From the NCBI GenBank assembly GCA_009760855.2, contig WPIO01000123.1:1056001-1120000 (forward strand): a DNA stretch of 64,000 bases. The letters run 5' to 3'. A model generated the notes under the pieces. It searched no databases, had not been told where the DNA came from, and saw nothing but the letters and a program-made list of their open reading frames with translations. Each line of letters begins with the position of its first letter. Positions within the stretch are counted from its first letter, which is position 1. The translations under genes were made by a program, and so were the position numbers. The stretch comes from Cristatella mucedo. Taxonomy: Eukaryota > Bryozoa > Phylactolaemata > Cristatellidae. This document shows positions 11,258-22,604 of this stretch, piece after piece.

Positions 11258-11281
11258 CAGCAGCAGCAGCAGCAGCAGCAT
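11257..11281. repeat. (CAG)8 microsatellite
   Basis: Eight uninterrupted CAG units immediately after the family A end. No coding frame that I trust uses it. The sequence from 11282 to about 11780 holds AT-rich repeats (ATAATATA type near 11450-11500) and no gene. Confidence 0.95.
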
Positions 11282-11779
11282 GCCATTTATATTCGGGTTC
11301 TATCGCGATAGGCCTACTTAAATAAGCGAATGGACACACCGAATAGTCACGTCTTCCTGCATTTGAGCAAGTCTTAGCAGTGCAGGCAGCTTTAGTGGAG
11401 ATCATCTCCCTCCTCAGGTAATGATCAGTTTGCCTGCAGGGCTAATACCTGCTGAATAATATAATAATGACGATATAATATAATAATATAATATAATATA
11501 GTGATGCTTAACGCAGCATATGGCAGTGACCTACGGCCAGCTCCACCTGAAAGATACACTTCGGAATAGCAAACTGAAATCTTAGCTTTGTTTCCAAGCC
11601 CGTTCTTTTAGGATGAGGGGGCTATGTAGCATAACCTTTGATCTGCTCGATACAGCTTTTCGGATTTTCACATGGATGAACCAACTGACACCTTTGCTAA
11701 CTCTAGCCCCCTGCGTGCTAAATGCTTACTTTGCAGCAAATGTGGCAATGATAACAGGATTGCCACTGCTTGGCTCCTT

Positions 11780-12200
11780 CGTACCTAGCTGAACTGCTGC
11801 ACCAGTTTCAGCCTGTTCGTGCCCACAGGTCCTGTGGGGAAATAAATTAACTGTGCTATTTAGTACGGAAGCTTTAGCTCTGCAAGTCCTAGACTTTGGA
11901 TATCGCTTCCACGATTCTTATGCAACGACAACTACTCTCCTGCTGCCGACTGTGGTTCATCCTTTTCAGCGGTCCTGAGCTGCTACTTTTTTGCTACTCA
12001 CTATCTCCACTGCTTGGCTGACTCTGCCATGCTTCCCACTTTCTTTGTGTTGTGTGAGTAGAAGTCAGTTGGTTCCCGAATGCATACCGAAAGCTGCTTA
12101 GGCTGTGAATGCGCTTTACAAAACTCTCCTGCGTAACACCCACATAGTCTTTATATCTTTGTGGAGTTACAGACAGAGATACATTACATTATTACATTAC
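11780..12200 (+). mobile_element. Family A 3' end copy
   Basis: Truncated family A copy beginning in the region encoding 'SYLAELLHQFQPV'. It is degraded by stops and ends with the usual stem and an ACATT tail about 120 bases before the splice acceptor of the exon at 12321. Confidence 0.85.
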
Positions 12201-12320
12201 ATAATGGTTAGTGGCAGCTTGCATAGTTTCAATACACAAATGATGATGCACATGGACCTATGTCAATATACAAATGACGAATCACATGGACCATGCTCCT
12301 ATTATGTATCTTGGCTTCAG

Positions 12321-12824
12321 GTGGGCTAGATGTGCGTTGCAGAATCGCAAGCGTGGAGCTGGACGCATTGTCACAAAAAGTGTTCCTCGACATTGCACCC
12401 AAGTTCTTTGACCCCTGCTTGAAAGACCCCGATGTTGTCACGAGGGTGCTTAATAGATTTCAAGAACTGAAAGGCCTCGTTGTTTGCAACGGATTTTGCA
12501 ATGTCAGCATCATAGTCGAGCTGCAAGTGTTCACTCTGACAGCTCTCAGCCGGCTGCGACAGCTATACGACAGCAGACAGCTGGTGGTGGTGATGGAGCA
12601 AGCACTTGTCACCGGTCACGTGCTTTCCAAGCTCGAAGCGACTTCCATTCATCTGCGAGTATACGTCGACGAGAAAGACTTTGGGCGATGCCGTAACGAG
12701 CTTGAAGACCTGCAGGCAGGTCTGCCAACTGTCGCCATTAAGACGACTCTTTACAATGGTAGCATGAGCACATCGGACGAGGATGGATGCAGATCACGGC
12801 CGAAACTTAATACTTGGCTTGCTG
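12321..12824 (+). CDS. Host exon 1: TRADD-N-like adaptor module
   Basis: A 504-bp open segment bounded by a 3' splice site (TTGGCTTCAG|G) and a donor (GCTG|GTAGGC). It enters and leaves in phase 1. The 168 residues include 'LDALSQKVFLDIAPKFF', then strand 'NVSIIVELQVF', helix 'LSRLRQLYDSRQL', and 'IHLRVYVDEKDFGRCRNEL'. The strand-helix-strand order resembles the N-terminal domain of TRADD, which binds TRAF proteins in TNF-receptor signalling; I rate this similarity as suggestive only. The phase matches the next exon at 19550. Codon use is GC-balanced with no frameshift, unlike the surrounding retrotransposons. An upstream exon must exist, because the segment starts mid-codon. Confidence 0.6.
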
Positions 12825-12897
12825 GTAGGCTGTTTACTTCCGATTGGTCTACATTTTTAGGAGTCTTAAGTTAGTGATGTGAATGAGATATCCAGAA

Positions 12898-12992
12898 ATA
12901 GTAAGAGAGAGAGAGCGGGAGAGAGAGACAGAGAGGGAGAGAGAGAGAGAGAGAGGAGGAGAGAGACAGAGAGTAAGAGAGAAAGTAGGAGA
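12898..12992. repeat. GA-rich microsatellite
   Basis: Imperfect GA run of about 95 bases just after the exon donor. The long charged or serine-rich ORFs on both strands here are products of the repeat. No gene is seen from 12993 to about 13595. Confidence 0.95.
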
Positions 12993-13594
12993 GAATTGTA
13001 CAGCCTACCATTTCCAAGTTTGCTGTTCATAAGTGGGCTCTCAACCAATCCACTCTTCAGCATCCGGTCGCATCAATGCCACTGTCCCTGTATCTAAATC
13101 TTGCGGGAATCGAGCTTTCAGTTGGTATGGACACAAAGTGAAGACTTGTCTGCTTGAGAAGGTCTCCAAAGACTAATAATAAAAACAGTGACTATTGTTG
13201 GCGTGCAGTGGCAAAGGTAGTGAGAGCTTGGGTAAGATCAGTGGCCAGGGAGCAACAGAAAAGCTGTACTGGGGGTGGCGCCTCTTGACAGCCGAGAGCA
13301 TGTCTACCCGATTGATGAACAAAAATCTGCTGTGATGCGCCGCTTACTTACCAGTTATGGGCAATTATCGAGTTATTCCGAAATTTGAAATGTCAAACAG
13401 CGAAAAGGAGAATTGTCGATGAGTCATCGATAGACCTCGGCTGAGCATAAGCCATGCCACTGCCACAACCACCGATTGAAACGACGAGATCTGGGTGCAT
13501 AGTGGAGTTATTCTGGTGCTCCTCGGTCTGTGAGTAGCTCATGAGTCGCCATAGGTGGGGTACTGTCTCCCGACGAGTGTGACTGGCGGTTACC

Positions 13595-14340
13595 CGACTT
13601 GGCCTACTTTCAGCTACAGAACATTGCAGAAATTCGGGCTGGTTTAGACAGGGATGCGGCATCTAATATGGGGCATGTATTTGTGACTCCCTTTTCAGAC
13701 TTCTGAAATTCACTGCTGGCTGGTCTACCGGCCTTTGCAATCAAGTGGTTACAGTTGGTGCAAAACTCTGCTGCTAGGCTAGTCTGTCATGAGCATCCCA
13801 GTTGCCACATCTCACAACTTCTCGCCGACCCGCACTGGATCCCAATGAAGCGCTATATCGAATTTAAGGATTTGTCACTCACTTTTAGTTACCTTAGTTA
13901 TCTGGCTTCAGCCTAAATGTCAGAACTACTCCACCACCAGGCATAGAATCTTGTGATTTGCTGTTTTAATCGAATCGTTTAGCATACCTCGTACTAACCT
14001 AAAAACTGCTGGAGACGGTGCCTTCAGCTCCCGTGCTCCAAAGCCTCGAACTCACAAACGACATACGTCAAAACGTCCTCTGACATGACGACAATGAAAA
14101 ATTAGTTAAAAATGTTACTTTTTATTGCATCAGTTGGTGGGTCTTTGAGATTTGTCTTTTGTGTGCATGTGCCTGCATACACTTACACTTGCTAATGCCT
14201 GCGGCTAGTTAATTTTACCACCACTCATTTGGTAATGCTTTCCTAACCGCATCTGTAAAGTTCCTAGAAAGAGATTAAATGCTCTTAGACACTGTCGAAA
14301 CATAGCATTATTAGTAATATTACTATTAGTATTATTGTGC
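13595..14340 (+). mobile_element. Family B CR1/L2-like copy, very degraded
   Basis: The plus strand retains segments equivalent to 'FQLHNIAKIRAGLD', 'NSAARLVC' and 'LLADLHWLP' of better copies, separated by stops. It then has the hairpin-bearing 3' end and an ATT/AGT tail at about 14310-14340. An older insertion than the copies near 61534 and 63363. Confidence 0.75.
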
Positions 14341-14517
14341 TATCCAGTTTGACGAATTTGCACGAATTGAGAACCGGGTCCTCATATATGTCTGGCATAT
14401 ACTGGGTAGTACCCCGGCTTACCAGCTAGATGCTGAGCTACTTGTGCAATATGGTCTTCAGCTTCTTTGCTGGTGATTGGCAGCATCCGGTAGCCCTCCT
14501 CCTGCAGGAGGCCTGAG

Positions 14518-17340
14518 TAATAATAATAACAATAATGTACTTGATAAAGCGCCCTCAGAAAACTTAATCTCCTTCAAGGCGCTTTACATTTGCTGCAAAG
14601 GGAAATGCAATTAAATGGATGGTAAAATCATGCTCGAAAAACAAACAAAATGAATAACATGGTTAGGGGTGACATGCACAGGGTCAGCATGCAAATGTGG
14701 TTAGTGGCAGCATGCACAGTGTCAGCACACAAAAGCACGTCAAGGACGAATCACAGGAACCCACTAAATGCTTTCCAAAATACTTGTGTTTTTAAGTACC
14801 TTTTAAATGTGGTCAGGTCACGGGATGTTTCGACGGAGGTCGGGAGGGAGTTCCAAGCTTTGGGAGCATACGAACTAAATGCACGGTCTCCAAAATATTT
14901 TAGGTTTGTACGAGGTATTTCTAGACTGTTGGATTCTGTAAAGCAGGTGGTACGATGCTTGGCTTGATGAGGGAGTATGTCGGAGAGATAGGCTGGAGCC
15001 ATAGAATGAAGGGACCTAAAAGTGAGCTACAAAACCTTGAAGCGATTCCGTTGCTTGACTGGTGGCCAGTGCAGGTCGGCGAGAAGTGGAGTAATGTGGC
15101 AACTGTGTTGCCTACAGCAGACAAGCCTAGCTGCAGAGTTTCGCAGCAGCTGCAATCGCCTGATCGCACGTGCTGGTAGGCCACTGAGTAGTGAGTTGCA
15201 GAAGTCGAGACGAGATGTAACGAATGCATTGACCAACTTAGACGTGGTATCCTTATCTAAACCAGCCCGAATTTTAGCAATATTATGAAGCTGAAAATAG
15301 GCAGCTTTGACCGTGGATCTGATACGGTCGTCTGACGAGAGGTCCCTTTGGAATATGACACCTAGACTTCGAGCTGATTCGACAGGAGATATGCTGGCAG
15401 AGCCAATTTTGAGCGTCAGCCTTTCCAATTTCTGAATCACACTGGGTTTGCCCATAACTAGTAAGTTAGTTTTGTCATCGATTAGTTTTTGAAAACTTGC
15501 TTCCATCCACGTGCAAATGTCATCAATTCATGCAGCAAGTGAGTTGAGAGAACTTAAGGTGCTCGAAGGCTGGGAGGGATCGAAGCAAAGGTACAACTGA
15601 GTGTCATCCGCATAGAAGTGAAAGCCTAGATTGTGCTTGGCAATCACATCAGCAAGAGGGAGAGTAGAAACCGTGAAAAGAACCTGACCTAGCACGGAGC
15701 CGTGAGGTACTCCATATTTCAGAGGTACTTCAGACAATCTTTGTCTATTCACGTCAATACTCTGGAGTGTGTCACTGAGATAGGACGTGAATCACTGCAG
15801 AGCAGTGCCAGTGATGCCCAGGCAAGATGAGAGGCGCTATAGAAGAACTTTGTGATCGATGGTGTCAAAAGCTGCCGAAGGATCGAGAAAAACAAGCAGA
15901 GACACTCTACCCATGTCTGCATTCCTAAGTAGGTCGTTTTATACACTAAGTAATGCTGACTCTGTGGAGTGGTTAGCTTTAAAGCCCGACTGGAACTTAC
16001 TAGCTAGGTGTGAGGTTTCGATATGTGAGTTTAGCTGGTCTGCCATGACCCATTCCAATGTCTTTGATAGAAATGGTAGAAGGCAGACTGGGCGGTAGTT
16101 GCTCAAGTTCTCTTGGTCTAGTGTTGCTTTCTTGAGGAGAGACCTGCCTACAGCTTTTTTGAAAGGCGCTGGGACAAGACCTAAGGCTAATGACATATTA
16201 ATGATGTTATTTATGCATGGCAGCAGCAGATCAATGCAACGTAGGAGCAGGACAGTGGGAATAGGGTCCAGAGGACTTGTTGTCTTCTTTGTTTGCAATA
16301 CAAACTTTAGGACTAGATCACTAGTGACCTGCTTAAATGCAGACGTTGTGGTGCAGCCAGGAACCGATGAACAGCATTCTATTGGGAAGGTTGTCATCGC
16401 AGGGATTGATTCCCTGATCTTGTCTAACTTCTGCACAAAGAATCTAGAGAAGCGATCGGCTAGATCATCATTAGGATCATCAGGTAAGGAGCTCATCTGG
16501 GAACGGTTGAGGAGATGGTTTATTGTCGACATCAGCATTTTTGGATTGTGCATCTGTGATTCAACAATGTTTTTATGAAAGCTAGACTTGGCCTTTGCTA
16601 TGATCGATTGGTACGACTCACAGCAGTCTTCATATGCCTGTCGACGGACAGTTAATCCGGATCTTGTGAATGCTTTTTCAAGCTTTCGTTTAGTAGACCT
16701 GGCTAGTTTAATGTCTGTGGTAAACCATAGGCCGTCTGGGCGGGGGCGCTCAGTACGCATTGTCAGAGGTGCAAACTCGTCGAGCATGTCAGCGAATGTC
16801 GTGTTGTAGCTATCTACCAATGATGACAGATCGGAGGGAGGACTGAGCAGCAGAGTCGAAGCAGATATTCTCGCTCGGACAGCATCGATGTCAAGGGTCT
16901 TGAGGTTTCGCGATTCACAGGTTATTTTAGAGGAGGATGTGGGCACACACTGTAGATTGAATGAGATCTGCATTTGGTCAGATAAGCAGGATTTGGTAAT
17001 AATCGGTGATGACAAAGTGCAGTTGCATGAGAAAATCTGGTCGAGTGTGTGACCCATGATGTGGGTAGGGCCACCATGCACATGAGCCACAAGCGACAAT
17101 GAGTCAGTCAATGCACGAAATTCGGTGCTGAAAGCGTCAGATAAGTTATCAAAGTGAATATTATGAATATTTTGATAGGCATAATGGGAGAGGCTGTCGT
17201 ATGACTGTTTGTCGATGGTAGTGCTAACAGCTGTGTCGATCACGAAAAAACACCTATATATCCCAGCATTTCGTGTCGTATTTTTTGTGCGCTGAGATCG
17301 TAATAGAGAATGCATGCCCCAACCTATGGCAGTGATGCCC
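14518..17340 (-). pseudogene. Family B retrotransposon, long copy: EEP end plus RT
   Basis: One of the longest family B copies. The 5' part (17315-15939) is a single 458-codon frame. It holds the end of an endonuclease/exonuclease/phosphatase domain ('GGPTHIMGHTLDQIF'), a linker, and the first RT blocks ('SNYRPVCLLPF', 'FQSGFKANHSTESALL'). The palm follows in other frames: 'YGVPHGSVLGQVLF' and the catalytic 'FYADDTQLYLC' near 15630, then the thumb and C-terminus. The 3' hairpin and an imperfect ATT tail are at 14518-14600. Frameshifts near 15940 and 15510 and the loss of most of the endonuclease mean it cannot move itself. Confidence 0.85.
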
Positions 17341-17589
17341 CTAAATGTTTTTGTCTGGCAGTATTAGGCTGGGGACCCTGCCAACATTGACCGACCAATC
17401 GAAGCACAGTATTCCTGCTGCTGGTACTAGCAATGGCACTTGTCAATCGGAGCAGTGTTCATGGTGGCAGACGACAGAAGCTCTGGTTAGATTGACATCA
17501 GCAAAACAGACAGACTTGTTGATTTATTAAACGTTGTTGAGTTCGGTTGTGTTCCGAGTGCGCGAAGTCGTTTGCTGTTTAGCGTTATG

Positions 17590-17648
17590 TGCACAAACAC
17601 ACACACACACTTACACACACACACACACACACAAATACACATATACAC
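17590..17648. repeat. CA microsatellite
   Basis: Interrupted CA repeat of about 55 bases. The flanking 17340-17590 shows no gene. Confidence 0.95.
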
Positions 17649-17714
17649 ATATGCACGCTCACAACAAGTCCTAATGCTCTCCGAAACATTCCATGATTCT
17701 CTCCGATACTGTCA

Positions 17715-17905
17715 ATTCTGCCACTAACCACACTTGCATGCTGACCCTGTGCATGTCACCCCAAACCATGTTATTCTTGTTGCATAGTGAGCATGCTCAT
17801 ACTAATCATTCGATCGTGGTTCCTTTGAAGAAAATGTAAAGCGCCAAGAGAGATTGAGTTCCCTGAGGGTGCACTTGATCAAATATATTTGTATTATGAT
17901 TATGA
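17715..17905 (+). mobile_element. Family B 3' tail
   Basis: Only the non-coding 3' end: the GCATGCTGACCCTGTGCATG block, the hairpin (stem partly lost) and an AT-rich tail. After it, 17910-18400 holds a GC-richer stretch with short open frames on both strands that I could not assign. Confidence 0.75.
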
Positions 17906-18414
17906 TTTTAAGAAGCACTGCTCGAGGCAGACCTCGACACCCGGCAGAAAGCGCTTCTGCTGCCCAAAGAGCCATCTACCAGCTCGTAGGTGCTCGAAAA
18001 GACTAGCAGCCAAATTCCCCCAACATGAGTTTGTAAAGCATCGGCAGGAGCCTGATGGACCTGAATTTCTCTGGAATATTCTTTTTTTCTTCTTTCGGTA
18101 AGGCATTTTAATATACAGGTACATGATGTATTGCATGTTACATGCCACTGGTCTTTGAAATAGGTTACCGTTAGTTTCATTTTCGCTATAGCAGGGTTGC
18201 CTAAGCCTGCTAGCTATGTGACTGAGTGTCGACCGATTCATGAATAAAACACTGCGTATTACTTGAAACCTTTAACTTGATTATTGTAGGTCAGGTGTGT
18301 AAGTAACTTAGGTTTGGTAATAGTCCATCAGTGGGTGAATCATGCGTTTGCCTATATCGTGGTTTGCTTGCAGAGGCACAGCTTAACCTGACATTCCTAA
18401 AAATAGATTACATA

Positions 18415-18775
18415 ACTCTTGTTTTGTATGCTCCCAAAGCCTGGAACTTCCTCCCGACTTGCGTCAGAACATCCCCTGACTTGACTACATTTAAAAAGAA
18501 CTTAGAGACAAACTTATTTAGGACAGCATTTAGTGGATTCCCGTGATTCGTCTTTCATGTGCTTGTGTGTGCTGACCCTGTGCATGCTGTTACTAACCAC
18601 ATTTGAATGCTGACCCTGTGCATTTCACCCCTAACCATGTTATCCATGTTGTTTATCGAGCATGATATTACTCACCATTCAATTGCGTTTCCCTGTGCAG
18701 CGAATGTAAAGCGCCTAGAAAGAGATTGAGTTCTCTGAGGGTGCTTTTATCAAGTGGATTTTTATTTATTTATTA
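18415..18775 (+). mobile_element. Family B 3' end copy
   Basis: Starts at the coding segment 'YAPKAWNFLPTCVRTSPDL', keeps the last reading frame to its stop near 18543, then the non-coding 3' end with hairpin and a TTTA/ATT tail. Confidence 0.85.
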
Positions 18776-19545
18776 TTGATTTAAGAGTTAATGGACTACT
18801 AGTAAGGACAGGCGACCTCTGTCTTGATGTGACATACAACCCTTCCAAGAGCTGGGCCAATTTCCCCTAAATTTCGGTGCTGGAAGTTCTGTTGATATCA
18901 AAAGTGCGAATATTCTTAGGGCGAAATACCACCCATAAATACACGTGCAAACGTAGTAAGTTTTAATGAGTTGAATAGAGTGCCAAGCAGTTGCTTTGGA
19001 CAGCTCTCGTGTGCTTGCATGCCCTCACGCTTGAGCTGATGCTGTGAGCTAGTGTGCATGTGGTAAGGCGGCCGGCCTGATATCCCGCGGCTGGGGTACT
19101 GGTGCGTTGGGGTGGGGGGGGGGAGGGGGCAGCCGTGCCATTGCTGATTCATAATAGCAGGAGCAGGTCGAACTAGCAAAGTGCATCCGGGTCTACCCGT
19201 TCGGGCAATGCCCCACAGGCCCAGCAGCAGCACGCTGCAAGTGGGAAGCATATTCTTGTAAGCAAATATGGCTATGGCGATTTTGTTGTCCTCACTCTTG
19301 ACGGTAGGGGCAGTTGCTGGAATATTAGCAGTTCATGAGATACTCGTGCCAGCGCCTTGAAATATCGACCGAATTCATTGATAAGTTGTACATTTTTGTT
19401 TTAGAGTGACCTATCCGATTTGATGGTTTATAGCTCTACTATAGTAATTTAATCGAATCATTTGCGTTCTTATGTAGAGTAACAAAAGTGTGAGAGTGCC
19501 ATCTTGGTCACTTTTTTGGATCTCATAAGTGTTCGTTCGTTTCTT
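18776..19545. other. Intron-like non-coding stretch
   Basis: No gene supported. A G-run of nine with flanking GGGAGGGGG near 19116-19130 may adopt a quadruplex. A proline-rich minus frame over 18916-19251 has no recognisable features. Confidence 0.4.
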
Positions 19546-19549
19546 TTAG

Positions 19550-19716
19550 AAGCTCAATCTTCAGGATCGACGCTAGACCAAGATGATACACTGCTAGACG
19601 TTTTACGAGATTGTACAAAAACAAAAAAACAACTAACCGAGGAACAGGTGGAACAAATTGCAGGGTATTTGTATAAAAAGAAGGTGCTGACTTCAGACGA
19701 ACTTGGAGCTATACGG
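19550..19716 (+). CDS. Host exon 2: first half of a CARD-like death fold
   Basis: A 167-bp segment bounded by a pyrimidine-rich acceptor (TTTCTTTTAG|A) and the donor ACGG|GTAACC. An alternative acceptor 15 bases later (CTTCAG|G) keeps the same phase. It enters in phase 1, as exon 1 leaves, and exits in phase 0. The product is a charged helical stretch, 'LLDVLRDCTKTKKQL', 'EEQVEQIAGYLYKKKVLT', 'DELGAI', whose 'x-VLT-x-DE-x-x-x-I' spacing is typical of CARD helices 1-3. CARDs pair with other CARDs in apoptosis and innate-immunity complexes. Assignment rests on the pattern and on continuity with exon 3. Confidence 0.6.
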
Positions 19717-19929
19717 GTAACCGATCGCCAGTGGCATTTCACTTAGTTGCAATAGCTCAGTGGAGGAGGCTTAAACCACAGTTAGCTAAGCAGCATGACC
19801 AACTGCCGATGGCCAGTTCATAGCAATGATTGTGCAGTAAGCAGATAGCCTCGGCAACACTATAATCACTAGCCCTCAATGTCACCGTGATTTTACATCT
19901 GTACCACCAACCTCACAAAATACTTACAA

Positions 19930-20383
19930 TCTACCAGACAAACGCTCAAACCTCACCTTTAACGAGAGGTGCTACTACAAAATTAATGCAGTTGGTGCAA
20001 AACTTTGCAACGAGGCTTGTCTGTCGTGAGCTTCGAAGTTGCCACATAACACTACTTCTCGCCGACCTGCTTCATTGGTTACCGATGGAGCAAGGCACCG
20101 ACTTCAAGTTTCTGTCACTCTCTCTTAGGTCACTTCATTCTTTTACTCTAGCCTGCCTAGCAGAAGGAATCTATCGTCAACCTATGCATCATACCACCTG
20201 CTATTCTTAATCTAATCCTATACCTATCACTCGTACGAACCTCAAATCCTTTGGAGACCCTGCCTTTAGTTCCTATTCTCACAAAGCCTGAAACTCACTT
20301 CTGACTGCCCTCACAGCATTACATGAATTGGAGACATTTAAAAAAGCTTAAATGCATCTATTTATCACAGCAGCTTAAATACT
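19930..20383 (+). mobile_element. Family B-like copy, old
   Basis: Recognisable segments 'QLVQNFATRLVCREL', 'LLADL-HWLP' and a degraded 'YSHKA-NSL' region. The usual hairpin end is missing because a family A copy adjoins it at 20384. Confidence 0.7.
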
Positions 20384-20910
20384 GTTGGCTTAAGAAGCTT
20401 TAGCTCTGCAGGCAGACTCGCTTCGACTGTGGAACTCGCTTCCACAATTCTTAGGCAACGACAACTACTCTCAAGCTGCCCACTTTGGCTCATCTTTTTC
20501 AGGGGTCCTGAGCTGCTACTTCCATGCTACTTACTCACCTCAACTGCTCTCCTTACTCTGCTATGCTTCCCACTTTCTCTTTGGTGCGTGAGACAAAGTC
20601 TAATGGCTACCGAATGCATACCGAAAGCTACTTAGGCTGCGAGTGCACTGTACAAAACTCGTGGTAACTTCGTAACACCCTGCTCACTAGGTAAGGCAGT
20701 TGCTTTCACGACCACGGTTCCGAGGTCGTGGGCTCGATTCCTGCGGTGGGCGATCCTTTATTGCCACTGCAAGCAGTGGGGATAGGCGTTCAGGCTCTTC
20801 TGCCGCTATACAGAAAGAGGCTGTTTAATCAGCTAGGATTTATTTTATTTATTTACAAAGTCTTTATGGCTTCGTGGAGTTACAGACGGAGATTGCATTA
20901 CATTTAGTGG
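20384..20910 (+). mobile_element. Family A 3' end, split by a SINE
   Basis: Family A 3' end with normal order up to the final 'CGTAACACC', then about 195 bases of SINE, then the remaining 'AAAGTCTTTATGGCTTCGTG' and a short ACATT tail. The insertion lies inside the terminal stem. Confidence 0.8.
20672..20868 (+). mobile_element. tRNA-derived SINE, copy 1
   Basis: It begins with a tRNA-like head: A-box-like CTAGGTAAGGCAGTTG and B-box-like GGGCTCGATTCC, with a preserved arm around CGAGGTCGTGG. It then has a body ending 'AATCAGCTAGGATTT' and a TTTA-rich tail. The same body follows the tRNA-like head at 22424-22590, which shows this is a dispersed family and not a lone tRNA pseudogene. Internal pol III promoter boxes would drive it. 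Confidence 0.8.
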
Positions 20911-21145
20911 GTCCATGTGATTCGCTTTTGTGTCCTTAGGGGTGCTGACACCGTGCATGCTGCCTTTAAGCATTTGTGCATGCTGACCTTTGCATGTCAA
21001 TTCTAACCTTGGTCGTGGACATTGAGCATGCTACTATTAACTATTGTTACCATTCGATCATGCTTCCTTTGCAGCAAACGTTAATTATCTTTAAAGGGAT
21101 GAATTCCTGTGAGGGTTCTATAAAATGCGTTATTATTATTAACAT
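20911..21145 (+). mobile_element. Family B 3' tail
   Basis: Non-coding 3' end only, from 'GTGGGTCCATGTGATTCG' to a short ATT tail. Its hairpin is diverged. The sequence from 21146 to 21400 holds no gene I can support. Confidence 0.65.
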
Positions 21146-21404
21146 TAGGCAGAAACATGCCAAATCGCTTTTCTCTGATGAAACCTGCATTCGAAATCTG
21201 GCTAGCCTTCCATCTGTCGCTCGTCTGAAAATCCTTACTACGCTGTGATATGTGGCTATATATTGTCGGAAATCGCCATTTAAGCATTCGAAACGTAGCA
21301 ATTAGATTTCTAATGATTAAGAATAAAAACTAGCTGGTTTAACTGCACCTAATACAAATTGACAAAATAGCTTTCACAGCTGTCACCACTGTGTGCAGTT
21401 GCAA

Positions 21405-21505
21405 AAATGAATTGCCCACTGTAGGATTCGAACCCGCGACCTCGGGACCGAGTTCGTGAAAGCCAAGCCCTTACCAAGTATGTTATCACGGCTCACCATA
21501 ATGGA
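21405..21505 (-). mobile_element. tRNA-derived SINE head, copy 2
   Basis: The minus strand reads a tRNA-like sequence with A-box-like TTGGTAAGGGCTTGGC and a near-perfect B-box GGGTTCGAATCC. The head is the best preserved of the three SINE copies; the body is absent or unrecognisable. Confidence 0.75.
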
Positions 21506-22423
21506 TTGAACGGTGATCATGATTATTTGGTAATATTAGCATGGTGCTATTTATTCTACGTTTGCGAAGGTTTTTAGAAGAATATTAAGAATGGAAACTC
21601 AGATGTTGCTCTGAACACAGATGAGAAGGAATCATGTCATAGGCCATATGGGCTCAGCAGGAAGCATTCTGCTGAGCTATTACTACCTTTTTTTGTTTTG
21701 GTTCAGCTTCAACAGTTGTACCATGCATTGTTCACACGTGTTGAACTCTTTTCATTCTCTATAGGGAGGCCGATTGTTGCCAGCCTTGCTAATAATTAAA
21801 TGAGCACCAATCTGCCTGGCTCGGAGCCTAGGAGCAGATTTCTTGGCCGAGACTCTCCGGCGTCTTGTTGCAACGTTGCAGTCAATTGCGGTACTTTTGG
21901 GTTTGAAATAAGTTTTGCGAGCAGTCAGCATCTTTACAATCATTTTATTTTGTCAGACCCGCACAGCCATCTTTAAGTAACTTGGAAGTTTGGAGGTTAC
22001 TGCTGTTAAGTCTCCGACGGTAGATGCTGGGTATGGAAGATAAATAATCTTCTATCCGGCATACTTTCAACCAGTCACTTTTTCTATTTTGACATTGCCT
22101 AGTCTGCCTTACACCTAGCCTGAACGTCATTGGCACCGGTCTGCAATTCTTAAGGTCAGACCTCATTGGGAAGCTCACAAACATTAACGTTAATGAGCAG
22201 CAAGTATGTGAGAAGACTCCAACAGGCCATCTTGACAACATTTCTTCTATTTTACTAGTGTGATGCGTTGATCTGAAGCTGCACAGTAAGCTGCAGGTCT
22301 TCTCCCTGCACATGTAAACGTCGAAAGATTTGAAGGAGCCTCCACCCTGCTGAGTACTGCAGTTCCTGCTGCATCAGTTTCAGCCTCTTCGTGAGAGGTC
22401 ATGTCATTTTTTGGTGAGCAGTG
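21506..22423. other. Unassigned stretch, possible worn coding relic
   Basis: Minus-strand frames of 122 and 63 codons at 22313-21945 and 21943-21752 are separated by a single stop and read nearly continuously. The second is rich in Arg and Lys. I do not recognise them, and the plus strand is equally unremarkable. This may be an old gene relic or chance. Confidence 0.25.
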
Positions 22424-22590
22424 ATGGCACACTAGGTAAGGCGAGTGGTTTTCACGATCTTGATCCCGAGGTCATAGGTTAGATTCCTGGTTGGGCAATC
22501 GTCTATCGCCAATGCAAGAGGTGTGATAAACGCTCTTTCGTTGCTGTACAAAAAGAGGCTTCTAAATCAGCTAGTATTTCTTTATGGACA
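22424..22590 (+). mobile_element. tRNA-derived SINE, copy 3
   Basis: The same head-and-body arrangement as copy 1: 'CACTAGGTAAGGCGAGTGG', a degraded B-box (TTAGATTCCT), then the body with 'AAAAAGAGGCTTCTAAATC'. It is more diverged than copy 1. Confidence 0.75.
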
Positions 22591-22604
22591 ATAAATAATG
22601 TGAA

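Noticed and set aside
1390-12824. Joining the exon-like segment at 1390 to the exon at 12321
   Set aside because: The best donor at 1584 leaves phase 0, and the other candidate leaves phase 2, while the exon at 12321 needs phase 1.
12866-13097. Charged and serine/leucine-rich ORFs near the GA repeat
   Set aside because: They are translations of a GA/CT microsatellite on the two strands.
13393-13662. 89-codon minus-strand ORF
   Set aside because: Its upstream part overlaps the start of a degraded plus-strand family B copy and it has no recognisable features.
20680-20760. A functional tRNA gene
   Set aside because: The head has A- and B-box-like sequences but no complete cloverleaf that I could fold, and the attached body recurs at 22424, so it is a SINE.
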